Assembly: GCA_025602905.1 (NCBI GenBank)
Contig: JAHLKI010000046.1
Coordinates: forward strand, 1-64,000
Reading direction: 5' to 3'
Source of the DNA: Phlyctochytrium arcticum
Lineage: Eukaryota > Chytridiomycota > Chytridiomycetes > Chytridiales > Chytridiaceae
DNA length: 64,000 nt
Part shown: in pieces, positions 12,016 through 22,423 of the stretch
Layout of the letters: the number at the start of each line of letters is the position of its first letter
Position numbering within the stretch: position 1 is the first letter of the stretch
Program-made: the position numbers and the translations under genes
The notes under the pieces: generated by a model
The model's database searches: none
Told to the model about the DNA's origin: nothing
The model's input: the letters and a program-made list of their open reading frames with translations, nothing else

Positions 12016-12313
12016 TGTAACGGGATGGTAGTATAGGATGATGAGAGGACAATGGACAGTGAGATGCAACTTCCCAGGTTGCGTATTGTGGGTGGTTTAT
12101 TCAGATGGTCGCAGGGCGAGTGCAAGAATAAAAGTAAGATAGAGTTTACAACAGCGTACCGCCGGCCTTTTATATGGAAGAAAAACTAAACTATATCACG
12201 CGTGTGGCGCGACACTCCCGGTTGCTACCGGACTCCGGTGGTAGACACCGGATGGTACGAGTGTGAAAGATCACTGCGCAGTCTTGGCGCCGCAAGGGCC
12301 CAGATCCGCTACA
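12016..12313 (-). repeat. 5' LTR of gypsy1
   Basis: 298 bp, about 99% identical to 5462-5779 apart from a 20-bp gap. It is followed in element orientation by the primer-binding site TGGTAGCACCACC. The flank TCAGG at 12314-12318 is the target duplication. Confidence 0.92.
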
Positions 12314-12818
12314 TCAGGAGGACGCTTCAACTTATCCTGTGGAATTTCTGAACACTTTACAACTTTCGGGACTTCCTCCTCATAAACTTGAGCTGAAAGC
12401 TGGTCAGTTTGTCATGTTGCTGAGAAACCTCAACCCTTCGCGTGGTCTGTCCAACGGAACTCGGTTGCGATTACTGGAAGTGGTGTCGCAACGGCTACTT
12501 CGCTGCCAGATCATTGAGGGGCGCTTTGCGGGAGATGTGGTTCTCATTCCGCGCATCACACATCGGTGCAGTGATTAACGCATGCCGTTTACTTTATATC
12601 GGCGACAGTTCCCGGTCACTGGCGCTTTTGCCATGACCATCAACAAGTCCCAGGGGCAGTCCTTCAATCATGTTGGGGTTTACTTGGCGACTCAAGTCTT
12701 CACCCATGGTCAACTGTATGTGGCTCTTTCGCGAGGGCGACATCCAAATCAGATGAAGGTGGTTACAGGGTCAGCAAGCTCAGAAGTTCACAATGTTGTG
12801 TTTTCTGAAATCATTTGA

Positions 12819-13105
12819 GTTGGCAACTCGGCACATCAACTGCATAGATGCTTAAGTTAATATCCTGCATGTTTGGGGTTCATGCACTTCGACGTCCCCC
12901 TGCATCTATGCAACATAATGTGTGAGCATTGCCTTTATATCTTCACTCAAATTCAAAGAAAGTAAAGGATGAAACAATACAAAGACTGTATGTCATAGAG
13001 CAAAGGACTTGGCTCTCTCCAAATTCAAAGAAAGGATGAAATGACTGTATTGCTTATGCGTTGCCAAGCGAGTGCTGTCGCGAAGCGTGGCTCGCCAACC
13101 GCTAG
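12819..13105 (+). other. Helitron 3' terminal region
   Basis: Non-coding tail of the Helitron. It has an inverted pair TGCATAGATGC / GCATCTATGCA around 12841-12911 and tandem-like copies of AAATTCAAAGAAA (near 12950 and 13020). The terminal hairpin has GCGAG/CTCGC and GTTG/CAAC arms (13060-13072 with 13091-13099), followed by CTAG and host T. Hairpin plus CTRR is the 3' termination signal in this superfamily. Confidence 0.8.
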
Positions 13106-13276
13106 TCAGTTGATAAAAATGTTATTCCGATAAAATTGCATGGATATAGTGGATCAGTGATTAACGAAGAGTGTGTCTCTTTTGAGATTGCGAGTTTCCG
13201 CCGCCAAAAAAAAGCTATTGTTGATGGATTTCCGGGTTGTGACGACGAACATGGAACAAAAGCTTTTTTCTTCTTT

Positions 13277-14538
13277 CTAGCAATTAGACGCGTCGATTGA
13301 TCTGGTCATAATGGGTCGTCGCGCAAGGGGCTCGGTACCCGTGGCTGTGCCGCCGCTGCTACTAGTAGCCGATGGTTTGGTACCTCCGGCGGCGGCAGAG
13401 TCGGCAGCGTGGAAGACCTTGGCGGTTGTTTCGTAGGAAGTGATGACAAAGGATGTTTGCTGGTAGGTGATCCACAAGACGACTGTTCCCATCACGATCC
13501 ACATGTCGTTTTGCTCCGTCACTTCTTTGATGATGAGGTGGCCGAGGGCAAAGACGATGCTCATGATGAGGCGGCGGATGTCGTTGGAGCCGAAAATCCT
13601 CAGGAGGGGGTGCGTGGTGCTGCCCAAGACGTTGGAGTAGATCGCGTGGCAGAATATAAAGGCACATATCATGTCGAAAATCACGACATAGACGGTGCTA
13701 CACACAAAACGAGGCAGCCCACTTTGATAAATACACGTTCTCCGTCCAGTGGTATTGCAGATAGAACTTACGACGCGAAGATAAATTGGTTTATAGTGGG
13801 AAATTGAAACCACATCTTTTGGTTGATAAACTTCGGGGTCGTAGATAAGGCGATAAACCGGATGTTCACATTCAATATCAGAGCTATTCCGACCAGCGCC
13901 GCTGCATACAGGAGATACTATATGAGAGCGAGTGTGTGTGAGTGTGAAGTTATTCTATCTTGGCATGCATACTCCCAGTCGACTCAGCTGGACAATTGCA
14001 TTGTTGGGTAACTTACCAAACATTTTGTATACTTCCGGTAGACCGCCTTTGTCCTCAAGACAGCCGCCATAATGTAACCGATTTTGCTGATGCTGTCGCC
14101 AATATTGAAGAGCACTTGGCCAACCATGATGCGCTGCGGTACGGGGTCACGTAGGGGTATGGCATAGCGTTTAGCATTGACTGGGCCACAAGTGACAGCC
14201 AAGATGTTGCCGAAAGCGGTAGCGACACAGACTTGCCAAATGAGACTGCGGTATCTGTTCCGGTTAGAGCTGGAAAACACAATAAAAACAGAATGAAAAA
14301 GTGGGTGAGGAGCAGGGTGGGAAATATCATGGGAAGGTTAAGATTACCCCAAAATGTAGATGGCTTGCATGACTTGTCCAAGGGCGAGTCCTAACATCAT
14401 TGACCTGGCAAGAATGGAACACGTTATTGGTCGGCATTTCCATTTTTCGATAATGATGATAACATAACAAACGTTAAAGGATTTTGCTTACCCGGTAATC
14501 CTCCAGTCGTCCTTTGCTGCGTCGGAGAGGGTAACCAT
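13277..14538 (-). CDS. Multi-pass membrane protein, five exons, family not recognised
   Basis: Exon model complement(13277..13766, 13811..13917, 14017..14269, 14348..14404, 14492..14538), 317 residues, all phases consistent. ATG at 14538 gives MVTLSDAAKDDWRITG. Hydrophobic segments follow (MMLGLALGQVMQAIYILG, VCVATAFGNILAVTC, YLLYAAALVGIALIL, VYVVIFDMICAFIFCHAIYS, LIMSIVFALGHLII, MWIVMGTVVLWITY), suggesting six or seven transmembrane helices, with a Ser/Thr/Ala-rich cytoplasmic tail. The layout resembles small fungal 7TM proteins, but I cannot assign a family. The introns mark it as a host gene. It lies between the Helitron end and the LTR of gypsy3, with its stop almost touching virus-derived sequence. 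Confidence 0.72.
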
Positions 14539-14873
14539 GATGAGCGTTGGGATAGGGAAAGGTGCGTTTTCGTCTTTGCTGGATTTAGACCAAAGAAGAG
14601 GACGAGGACGATGATGGTGACCACTGCCGACCAGTTTTCAGAGTTCGGGCTTTTATATCAATCCCCCCCCCCCACCGACTTTCTGGACACTTGGGAGAGA
14701 GAGCGCCGAACAAAAAATGGTCGATCTTTAGAGGTTCCGAATGTCCGAGTAAAACCCTTGCTTGCTCTCGTAAATTCGTAACCCGCCTCACTTACAAAAT
14801 ATGCAATTTGAATTCCACGCATATCCGTATTTTTCCAATTATAGTAACTGATCCCCGTTGCTGCGACTCGACT
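14539..14873. other. Upstream region of membrane-protein gene
   Basis: 335 bp between the gene start and the gypsy3 LTR. It contains a run of Cs (around 14663-14672) and no convincing ORF. The promoter of the membrane-protein gene should lie here. Confidence 0.4.
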
Positions 14874-15178
14874 TGTAACAAGACTTGATGTCTTGGGTCT
14901 GGTTCGAGGTTTTGGTCAAGGTAGATATATTATGACACTAGGGACAATGTATAAGAGCGAGAGGCCGGTTGTCTTTCTGCTGGGGAGCGAGAGAAGACGT
15001 CCTTTTTATAGGGGGATGTTGGGGTCAATGATCACGATAGGCCGAAGGTTGGGGATATAGGCTGAGGGTTGGGGATGATGATCATGATAGGCTGGAGTTG
15101 GGGACATTAGCTGAAGGTTGGGGTCTTTGGAAGGAGTTGGTGCGAGTGCTGCGCACGAACAAAGTAGACATTGTTACA
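14874..15178 (-). repeat. 3' LTR of gypsy3
   Basis: 305 bp with perfect 8-bp inverted ends TGTAACAA...TTGTTACA. In element orientation it directly follows a purine tract (GCAGTGGGGGAA). It contains several GGTTGGGGA tandem-like units (15010-15125). No partner LTR lies in the window, so the TSD cannot be tested. Confidence 0.78.
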
Positions 15179-15194
15179 TTCCCCCACTGCAAGA

Positions 15195-15707
15195 TCAAAA
15201 GTCGGAGGGGGTGAAGGAGCGGTCAGAGAGGATGGTGCTGGTAGAGATGGAGCTGCCAGTGTTGGTGGGGCTTGGGAGATCCTCGAGCTCGTACACCTCA
15301 TCGTCCAGGCCGTACACCGGCGTCGCAAGTGTCGGGTTGTTGGGAGGGTCGGCGGAGTATTCTGATAGTGCGTGGGAACCGGATATGTCGTCTGGCCAAT
15401 AGTCGAGTTGGTCGAAGGCCAATTCCAGGTGTTGGAGGTTGGAGTTTGCTTCGAAGATGGCGAGTGCTTCGGCTGCATATGGGAGTAGGTTGGCGCGCGG
15501 TTCCCAAGTGTTTGCAGAGTCAGGGTAGCCGACCCACTTGACCAGGAATTAGTCCTTGCGGTGTCGGGTTCGCTTGTCCAGGATCGTCTCTACTTCGTAC
15601 TCTTCGGCATCATCTATGATTTCGGGTGGAGGGTGATGGGGTACCTGTCGTTCGGGGAAGTTTTCATTCGGTGCAATGTACGGCTTGAGAAGGCGGTGGT
15701 GGAAGGT
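15195..15707 (-). pseudogene. gypsy3 chromodomain and C-terminal tail
   Basis: The minus-strand reading continues the integrase from 22656: FHHRLLKPYI, then chromodomain EEYEVETILDKRTRHRKD, an in-frame TAA near 15550, and FLVKWVGYPDSANTWEP. A long acidic Ser-rich tail ends at 15195. The stop inside the chromodomain breaks the protein. This lineage is distinct from gypsy1 and gypsy2 (KWVGYPDSANTWEP against QWEGFGPEDSTWEP in gypsy2). Confidence 0.82.
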
Positions 15708-15934
15708 TGCGGCGGGCTCGTGGTTTGATGAGCATTGACCGCACGACTGCGCTAATGCGCATCGTCACGTGTATATTTCTTGTTTTCTTCTGTATATCAT
15801 TCCCTTACACTGTACATTTTTACTCTTTACGCTTTTTCTCTTCCTCTGCGCTAAAGCTAATAACACTACCACGACTCTCGCACCCTGGGAAGGTGCATTA
15901 CCGTCCATACCAACTCTTAACCGAAAACGCTACA
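15708..15934 (+). repeat. 5' LTR of gypsy2
   Basis: 227 bp, TGCGGCGGG...AACGCTACA, with TG/CA ends. It is identical to the 3' LTR except for A versus C in the CACTACC[A/C]CGACTC segment, so insertion is recent on the LTR-divergence criterion. Confidence 0.95.
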
Positions 15935-16084
15935 TGGTAGCACCACCCTCTTCGACCTACTAGCCTCAACTCTATTTTCAACTTAATCTTATTCTTACTT
16001 CTTCACCATGGGTTCTGGATCCAAGAAGAGCAGCCGCAAGCCCACCAAGGTTTCCGAGGACAGCGCGAATTGTCCTCCAAACCT

Positions 16085-17410
16085 ATGGATGGAGCGAACT
16101 CGGACGTTGAGGAGGGACAGCATTCCGCTGCCTCCGAATCCGAGCAAGAAAACCCTCTCGCTAGAGATAGCGGCGAGCAGGGCCGTCCCAGCGCTAGAGA
16201 TAGCGGCGCTGAGGGCAACAACAAGGGAGAGGACGGCGGTGTCGTACCTATGGAGGTCGACAAGCCTACCCCCCAAGAACCTTCCGGCGGTGCAACGTTG
16301 TCCCTTTCGGGCAACGTTCACCCTGCTGGCCAGGTTCTCGGAGGAACTCCCTTTGTTGCGACCAACACCGGCCCGGACGTCGAAAGACTCGAAACCCTCA
16401 CGCAAGAGGTTGAACAACTGAAGCGGTTGATTTCGAAGGCGGGCGTCCCCCTAGATGGTAGTTTCTTTCAAAACTCCATGCTGAAGTCTATGCAGCGCAG
16501 GGCGGATGAGGCCACTTTCAATGGCGACGGCACGGACGAGGATGCCCACAAGAGAATTCGGGACTTTTTGGACCGACACTTTCTCTTTCTGGACAACTCA
16601 ACCGATAATGCCGACCAGCGATACGGCCGCAAGTGTGTTGAGTACCTCAAAGGCTTTCTTGAAGGCACGGCCAAGGCTTGGTTCAAGTCCTTGACCTTCG
16701 CCGACGAGCCCAAGACCCGCGACGAGTTTGAGTCGATGTTGCGCGAGCGATTTGAGGCTCATAACTCCCGCGACGGCATTGTGGCGAAGTTGAATCAGCT
16801 TGCCTGTCACAACTATGCCACCTTTCTGTCTGGCTTCAACCGGTTGACCGGAGAACTACGGGCCACTGCCACCCGCCGCCGTCCCGTCGATGAGGATGAG
16901 ATCCGTCGATTTTTCCGGGACGGGCTCCAGCGTGGGGGGAGCTTCTGGACGCAAGTGATGCGGGTTGCGTTTGCCAATTTGACCAACCAATCCGTTCAAT
17001 CGCTCCAGACGGCAGTGCAGACCATTCTCGGGAACTGGGGATGCGACAACTTAGGGAACTATGTCCCTGTTTCCGGCGCACCCGCCGCGAAAGGCAAAGG
17101 CGCCACTCCTGCCCCTGGGCCTTCCAATCAGGGGTCCAAGCCCGGAGGTGGTAAAGCCCCCAAAGCCAGTGTCGCGGCCAGCAGCAGCAACAACAAGAAG
17201 AAAGCCACCCCTTACAGTAAGGGAGGACGGCAGCCTGATAGCAATCAGGGGCGTGGTTCTCGGAACCACGACCGCCGTGACGATCGCCGCGACGACCGCC
17301 GCGATGACCGTCGAGATGAGCGGCCTCCCTGGTGCCTCGTCTGCGGCAAAGAAGGGCACCCTGCCAGCCGTTGTGCCGGTGCCAAGCACCGACCGTCGTC
17401 AAAAAACTAG
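16085..17410 (+). CDS. gypsy2 Gag
   Basis: Structural capsid/nucleocapsid polyprotein. The frame is open from about 16070 to 17410. The first ATG in this frame is at 16085 (MDGANSDVEEG). Another ATG at 16008 (MGSGSKKSSRK), directly after the leader, lies in the +1-shifted frame, so the natural N-terminus may have suffered a 1-nt indel near 16065. A short coiled coil (VERLETLTQEVEQLKRLIS) is followed by the retrotransposon Gag core (FLEGTAKAWFKSL, LRERFEAHNS, FFRDGLQRGGSFW). A DDRR-rich repeat and a C-terminal CCHC knuckle (CLVCGKEGHPASRC) bind nucleic acid. Confidence 0.88.
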   Translation: MDGANSDVEEGQHSAASESEQENPLARDSGEQGRPSARDSGAEGNNKGEDGGVVPMEVDKPTPQEPSGGATLSLSGNVHPAGQVLGGTPFVATNTGPDVERLETLTQEVEQLKRLISKAGVPLDGSFFQNSMLKSMQRRADEATFNGDGTDEDAHKRIRDFLDRHFLFLDNSTDNADQRYGRKCVEYLKGFLEGTAKAWFKSLTFADEPKTRDEFESMLRERFEAHNSRDGIVAKLNQLACHNYATFLSGFNRLTGELRATATRRRPVDEDEIRRFFRDGLQRGGSFWTQVMRVAFANLTNQSVQSLQTAVQTILGNWGCDNLGNYVPVSGAPAAKGKGATPAPGPSNQGSKPGGGKAPKASVAASSSNNKKKATPYSKGGRQPDSNQGRGSRNHDRRDDRRDDRRDDRRDERPPWCLVCGKEGHPASRCAGAKHRPSSKN

Positions 17411-20400
17411 TCTCGGCATGCAATAACGACGCAGGTCGTATGCCGAAGGATGGACCCGCAAAATTAGATAGCCCAACTTTGTTTATACATAACTCTAATT
17501 CAAATAAAACGGTCTCCATCAATACTGTGTCCATTGTCTCCGATGAAGTTCAGCAATCCCAAGCTATTCGACAAGAAGACGTACGATCAAAACCCGAGGA
17601 ACTATCAACTCCGATGCAGCCGTCTGGCGCTGTTCGGGCTGCACCGATTGGGAGTTCCCCTGGCGAAGATCGTTACGCTCCGCGTCGTACAGCTTGTGGA
17701 CCTGAACCGGCCATTGCGCCAAATGCCTTTGTCGTTCATGCGAAACTGAATGGCAAAATGGCCCGCATTCTCATTGATACCGGGTGCGATACCCTCATGA
17801 TCAACGACAAATGGGTCCGGCATCACAAATTTTCTACCTATCGACCCACCTCTACTATCGAGGTAGAATGGGGTGACGACGGAGAATCCTTCAAGGCGGA
17901 CCGAATGATGCTAGGAGCCTTGGATATCTACTGCGACCGCACCAAATGTTCATTCGGCGAACTGCCGTTCATTGTTGCGCCCCTACGCGTAGATGCCATT
18001 GTAGGCCTCCCTTTCATCCTCTCCCTCAAAGGACTCCAGATCGACGAAGTTGACCAACGCCCCCGCATGTCTTTCATGCTTGACGGCGTTCGACACCTTT
18101 GCGAAGCAAGACCGGTTTCACGGAAACGGGAACAAAATCCCTCTTGCAACGCAGCCCACCTACGTACGTTCGACTGCAGACTCGAATCTCCACGACTTCA
18201 ATCGCCTCTGGCTTCGGTACAAGGTCTCAAGATTCACCTCAAAGCCGAGAAGTTCTTACGCATGATGCGGAAAAAGGAGTTTACCTCAGTCTATGCAGTT
18301 CAAGTTAACGTACTCGAGTGGATCGACGGTGACGGGCGTGTGCGAGCTGCTCCAGCCTCCGCGCGAGTTACCGCGGCTGCAAGTTCCAGCACCGCGACTT
18401 CGGGACCGAAAGTGCCGGACGAAGATCCGCTGGCATCAATCCCGCAAGACAACCCGTTACTGTCGATTTTACGAAAATTCAAGAAGACGGTGTTCACGGA
18501 GCTACGCAACCTCCCGCCATCGCGTGGCGAGGACGACTTCAAGATTGAAATCGACGGCGTAGAACGACCTCATTCGGTACCTTTGCGTCCAATGGGTCCG
18601 AGTGAACTGGAAGAACTTAAGCAGCAAATCACGGCATTGCTCGCCAAAGGCTGGATCCGACATTCGACCAGTCCTTGGGGTGCAGCAGTTCTCTTTGCTC
18701 CAAAGAAGGACGGCACTCTTCGTTGTTGTATCGACTATCGGGGGTTGAATAAACAAACGAAAAAAGACCGGACTCCTTTGCCGCATCTCGGAGAATTGCG
18801 ACATCGCACTGTCAGCAAAAAGTACTTCTCTCTTCTTGACATCAAGGATGCCTATCACTGCGTTCGGATTCGCGAAGGTGATATCCAAAAGACTGCCTTC
18901 AAGACGCGTTTCGGACATTTCGAGTACGTTGTCATGCCCTTCGGTTTGACCAATGCACCCGCAACGTTCCAACGTATCATGAACAAGGTTTTTGGAAGCA
19001 TGTACGATGACTTTGTTATCTCGTACCTTGATGACATTCTCGTCTTTTCAGATACGCTTGAGGAACATCAACGGCACGTCGAAACTGTTTTGACCAGCCT
19101 TGAAGCAAGCGCTCTATACGTCAAACCATCCAAGTGCTCATGGGCCGTACAGGAAGTTGAATTTTGTGGTCATATGCTGGGATCATCCGGTGTGCGAATT
19201 GCTGAAAGCAAAGTTACTGCCGTGAACAATTTCGCCACTCCCAAGAACTTCAAAGACATTCAATCTTTCCTGGGTTTGACCAACTACCTATCATCATACA
19301 TCGATGATTACGCACGGATCGCTCACCCTCTCTCGGAACTCCAGTCTGGCAACAATCCGTGGAAGTGGGGTGATGAAGAAATTTCAGCATTCAACACCTT
19401 GAAGGAGAAAATTTCAACGGCTCCAGTTTTGACGCCGTTCGATCCTGCGAAAGAAGTCTATGTGTTTTCGGACGCATCCGGCTTCGCCATCGGCGGATGG
19501 CTTGCTCAGCCAGTTGACGCAGACGATCCCATGCCATCCCCGTTACCAACGACGATACATGGCTTCAAGAACCTGCCGAAATTGCGACCCGTCTTGTACT
19601 TTTCTCGGAAAATGCAAGATGCGGAGACACGATACCCAGTTCACGAACAGGAACTACTCGCGCTCGTCAAAATGTTGAAGGCCAACCGACCGTTCCTTCT
19701 CGGACGTCACTTTCGTGCGTTCGTTGACCACAAATCGCTGATTTATTTACAAGATCAGCAGCATTTGAGTCGGCGACAGGCGAATTGGGTTGAGTTCCTT
19801 CAACAGTTTGACTTCGACATTGAGTACCTCCCTGGTGAATGGAATACGGTAGCCGATGTCCTGAGCAGAAACCCCTACTACGCACCGCGATGTGCTGATT
19901 GCGCCCAGCGTGTTGCGATCAACGCCATCGCCGTGAACTCCGCCAGCATGCCTCTCGACAAGCCTAACCTTGTGGTTTCGGTAAACGCTGCGCGTGCCAA
20001 GAAACGTGCCAAGAAACAACTGGCACAGGCAACACAACAACTCGAGCTCCCACTTGACCTGAAGGTTTGGGCCGAATTGTTGCTTACAGACGACTTCGCT
20101 CTTCAAATGCAGAAGACACTTGAAGACAAGGCATCGGCGCCGCATACCTTGACGGTCCCTGAACGGCGTTATTCCGTGGAAGTCCTTCCGGAGAAAGGCA
20201 ACAACGGGGAAACCCTCACCTTGCTCCGTTACGAAGATCGCCTGTACGTACCCGATGCCCTCCGTAGTGCATTGCTCGCGCGATATCACGATACGTTGGT
20301 TACGGGTGGCCACACTGGTAAACATTCGACTTACGGTCGTCTACTGCAAGAATACCATTGGCCCACTATGGAACGCGACGTTGCAGCTTATGTTCGCACA

Positions 20401-20527
20401 TGTGCAACTTGTCAACGCTTCCGAAGTCCCGCACGAGGTGTCGGACTATTACGCTCTCTCCCAGTGCCTGATAAGCGCTGGCACACCATCGGCATGGATC
20501 TAGTCTCACTACCTAGGACGGAATCGT

Positions 20528-20564
<37 letters not shown>

Positions 20565-20571
20565 AACCTAG
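17332..20571 (+). CDS. gypsy2 Pol: protease, RT, RNase H, integrase N-terminal half
   Basis: Overlaps Gag by about 79 nt in the -1 frame, consistent with programmed -1 frameshifting. Domains in order: aspartic protease (ILIDTGCDTLMI, about residue 145), reverse transcriptase with an intact catalytic motif (SYLDDILVFSD), RNase H (VFSDASGFAIGGW, DHKSLIYLQ), and the integrase zinc domain (HTGKHSTYGRL, CATCQRF) reaching the first catalytic Asp (GMDLVSLPRT). It ends prematurely just after the 36-G run at 20528-20563. Pol copies element RNA to DNA and integrates it. Confidence 0.93.
20528..20563 (+). repeat. Homopolymer run of 36 G in integrase
   Basis: Thirty-six consecutive Gs follow GAATCGT. 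The homologous position in gypsy1 reads GGGGAGGGAAGGAT (14 nt). Here the tract plus AAACCT is 42 nt, so the frame is off by one; 35 or 38 Gs would keep it open. The run is either a real microsatellite expansion or a sequencing/assembly artefact. Confidence 0.95.
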
Positions 20572-20629
20572 CCATAACGGCGACTACTACGATGCCGCCC
20601 TGGTCATAGTCGACTACCTGTCAGGACGT

Positions 20630-21727
20630 GTGTACCTCATCCCATGCAACATGGAGATTTCGAGTCAAGAGCTTGCGTACCTCTTCATCCAGCACTTCTT
20701 TAAAAACGAAGGTGCTCCCAAGGTCATTGTCAGCGATCGCGATAGCCGGATCTTAGCCGAATTTTGGCAATCCTTTACCGCTGCTCTCGGTATCAAGCTA
20801 GAGGTGGCGACCGCTCGACATCAGCAGACAGACGGCAAGTGCGAACGCAAAATCAAGTCTGTCAAGAACGTGCTGAAGGCCTACATAGACGGCGATGGCA
20901 AGAACTGGGTTGACATTCTACCCTTGATTGAGTTTCACCACAACTCAACACCATCGAATACCGGCTATGCCCCGTTCATGATCGACAAGGGCCGCCTCCC
21001 ACAGGTCAATGGTGGACACCATACCAGGGAAGGCCTGCAGGAGATTTCACAGCCAACAAACCAGCAAGTTGTCAAGTTCGTGGACACTCTCCATGAGATC
21101 GAACGGGTGGTACAACAACGGTTACGCAATGCACAAGATGTGCAAGCGCGGAACCATGACAAGGGTCGGCGGACGCTCATCTTCAAGAAGGGCGATTCAG
21201 TCTTACTCAAACGCAAAGGGATCCACATTCCAGCTTTGGGCAAGCTTCCGGAGAAACTTCGCCAAGATTGGCTCGGTCCATTCAAGGTCAAAGAAACCGG
21301 TCCGCACCCTGATACCTACACGCTGGAATTACCTCACCCAATGCGTATGGTACATCCGACATTTCATGTCGACATTCTGAAGCCGTGGCACAAACCTGGC
21401 TCTATTGTCCATCGTGCCACGAAGGACGCGCCGGAACCTGTGCTGGTCAACAGCGAGGAACTTTGGCTCGTCGACCGTATTCTGGACGAGCAGATCCGTC
21501 ACAAGAAGCGGAAATACCTAGTTCAATGGGAAGGCTTCGGGCCGGAGGACTCAACTTGGGAACCGCGGGAACACCTTGAGCAAACCGACGCGCTGAAAGC
21601 ATGGGAACTAGCACGTCCCTCAGCACCCAAGAGTTCCAAACGAAAGAAAGCCCAGAAAGAAGCCCCGGCAACCGACACGACGTCTACCGCCGATACCCCA
21701 TCGAAACGTTCACGACGCAAACGCTAG
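20630..21727 (+). CDS. gypsy2 Pol: integrase C-terminal half and chromodomain
   Basis: Continues the integrase after the G run. The frame is open from about 20564 (SHNGDYYDAALVIVDYLSG). It has the second and third catalytic acidic residues (VIVSDRDSRI and QTDGKCERKI), the GPY/F module (DWLGPFKVKETGPHPDTYTL) and a chromodomain (LWLVDRILDEQIRHKKRKYL, QWEGFGPEDSTWEPREHL), then a basic Ser/Thr-rich tail ending SKRSRRKR that may be a nuclear localisation signal. With a corrected G count this and the previous entry form one Pol protein. Confidence 0.9.
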   Translation: MYLIPCNMEISSQELAYLFIQHFFKNEGAPKVIVSDRDSRILAEFWQSFTAALGIKLEVATARHQQTDGKCERKIKSVKNVLKAYIDGDGKNWVDILPLIEFHHNSTPSNTGYAPFMIDKGRLPQVNGGHHTREGLQEISQPTNQQVVKFVDTLHEIERVVQQRLRNAQDVQARNHDKGRRTLIFKKGDSVLLKRKGIHIPALGKLPEKLRQDWLGPFKVKETGPHPDTYTLELPHPMRMVHPTFHVDILKPWHKPGSIVHRATKDAPEPVLVNSEELWLVDRILDEQIRHKKRKYLVQWEGFGPEDSTWEPREHLEQTDALKAWELARPSAPKSSKRKKAQKEAPATDTTSTADTPSKRSRRKR

Positions 21728-22423
21728 TGACGTCAAGGAAGATGTGTTTCATATTTTCAAGTATCACCGATTTCTCAACACGAGACAACCTCATTGACTG
21801 CTATCAAAGCAAGGAGTGTCCTCTTGCAAACACTCTCTACGTCATTTATTACTTTTCGGGACCTCCCATCCCATATCTTGATACTACCTACGCGCGCGCA
21901 CCATCTCAACACTTTGAGACCCTCATCCAAGGTTGCCCCTTGCTGACGACGCGTCTCGCACGTCAGAACTCCGGTAGGCCTGATCAGCCTGAGCTGAGTT
22001 GATGCATCATCTATGCATAGGTGATGAGAGAGCGGGGAAACATTTATCTCCGTTATTACGCGTAACTACCCTCCACGCAAGGAAACACACTCTTACCTCT
22101 ATGCCCGTGATTAACTTGGACACGGAAGGTTGCACACTTTGCAACGAGAGTCGCGGGAACTGCATCCAGCAGCATTCATGCCTGTGGACATCAGAAGGCT
22201 GGTTTCGAGGGGATCCAACACAATTCAAGTGCTCAAACGTCAGGCGTTGTTCGGTTTGTTCCCTTGCACCGTTGACACCTATACATGTCTGGCGACGTTC
22301 GGTTTATAGTGATGGCCAGTGAGGTTGTGCTGGTGATCTGACATTCCACTCTTCCTGCTGACACACGAACCCTGATCTGAGACTCGCTTCTTCCACCTTT
22401 TTCAGCACCGAGTCTGAGGGGGG
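21728..22423 (+). other. gypsy2 untranslated 3' internal region
   Basis: About 700 bp between the Pol stop and the 3' LTR. No supported ORF is seen. It ends in the purine tract GAGTCTGAGGGGGG that primes plus-strand DNA synthesis. Confidence 0.7.

Larger units (their letters stand above)
5462..12313 (-). mobile_element. Ty3/gypsy chromovirus 1 (defective), inside the Helitron
   Basis: A complete-length LTR element of 6,852 bp on the minus strand, flanked by the 5-bp duplication TCAGG (5457-5461 and 12314-12318). LTRs lie at 5462-5779 and 12016-12313. In element orientation the primer-binding site TGGTAGCACCACC abuts the 5' LTR (just below 12016) and a purine tract ending AGTCTGAGGGGGG abuts the 3' LTR (just above 5779). 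The LTRs differ by about three substitutions plus a 20-bp repeat expansion. Gag is frameshifted, the RT catalytic loop is deleted and part of RNase H is missing, so it is dead. Confidence 0.93.
2863..12818 (+). pseudogene. Helitron Rep/helicase (RepHel), interrupted
   Basis: Coding segments are 2863-5461 and 12319-12818; removing the gypsy element and one TSD copy restores the frame exactly. The Rep part has the HUH motif (RGLPHTHLLVWL) and the Tyr motif (KYLHKYIYKGQDRA). The Pif1-like SF1B helicase part has Walker A (DGPGGTGKTYVYNALL), Walker B (LLWDEAPM) and GDFRQILPV, ending with TINKSQGQSFNHVGVYL and YVALSRGR. The protein lacks its N-terminus because of the 5' truncation, and an in-frame TAA at 12576-12578 cuts off the last motifs. 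This copy cannot encode a full transposase. In this family Rep nicks and transfers single-stranded DNA and the helicase unwinds it. Confidence 0.93.
2861..13105 (+). mobile_element. Helitron, 5'-truncated, carrying a nested gypsy element
   Basis: Rolling-circle transposon inserted between A (2860) and T (13106), the expected Helitron target. The 3' end is a hairpin (13058-13099) followed by CTAG at 13102-13105, matching the CTRR terminal rule. The left end begins inside Rep/helicase coding sequence rather than with the usual TC, so the copy is 5'-truncated. About 6.85 kb of its length is the gypsy element at 5462-12313. Joining its flanks restores the frame of the fibre-like viral gene. Confidence 0.85.

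Noticed and set aside
15771..15940. Short readings inside both gypsy2 LTRs (repeated at 22487-22660)
   Set aside because: They lie wholly within the LTR and recur only because the LTR is repeated.
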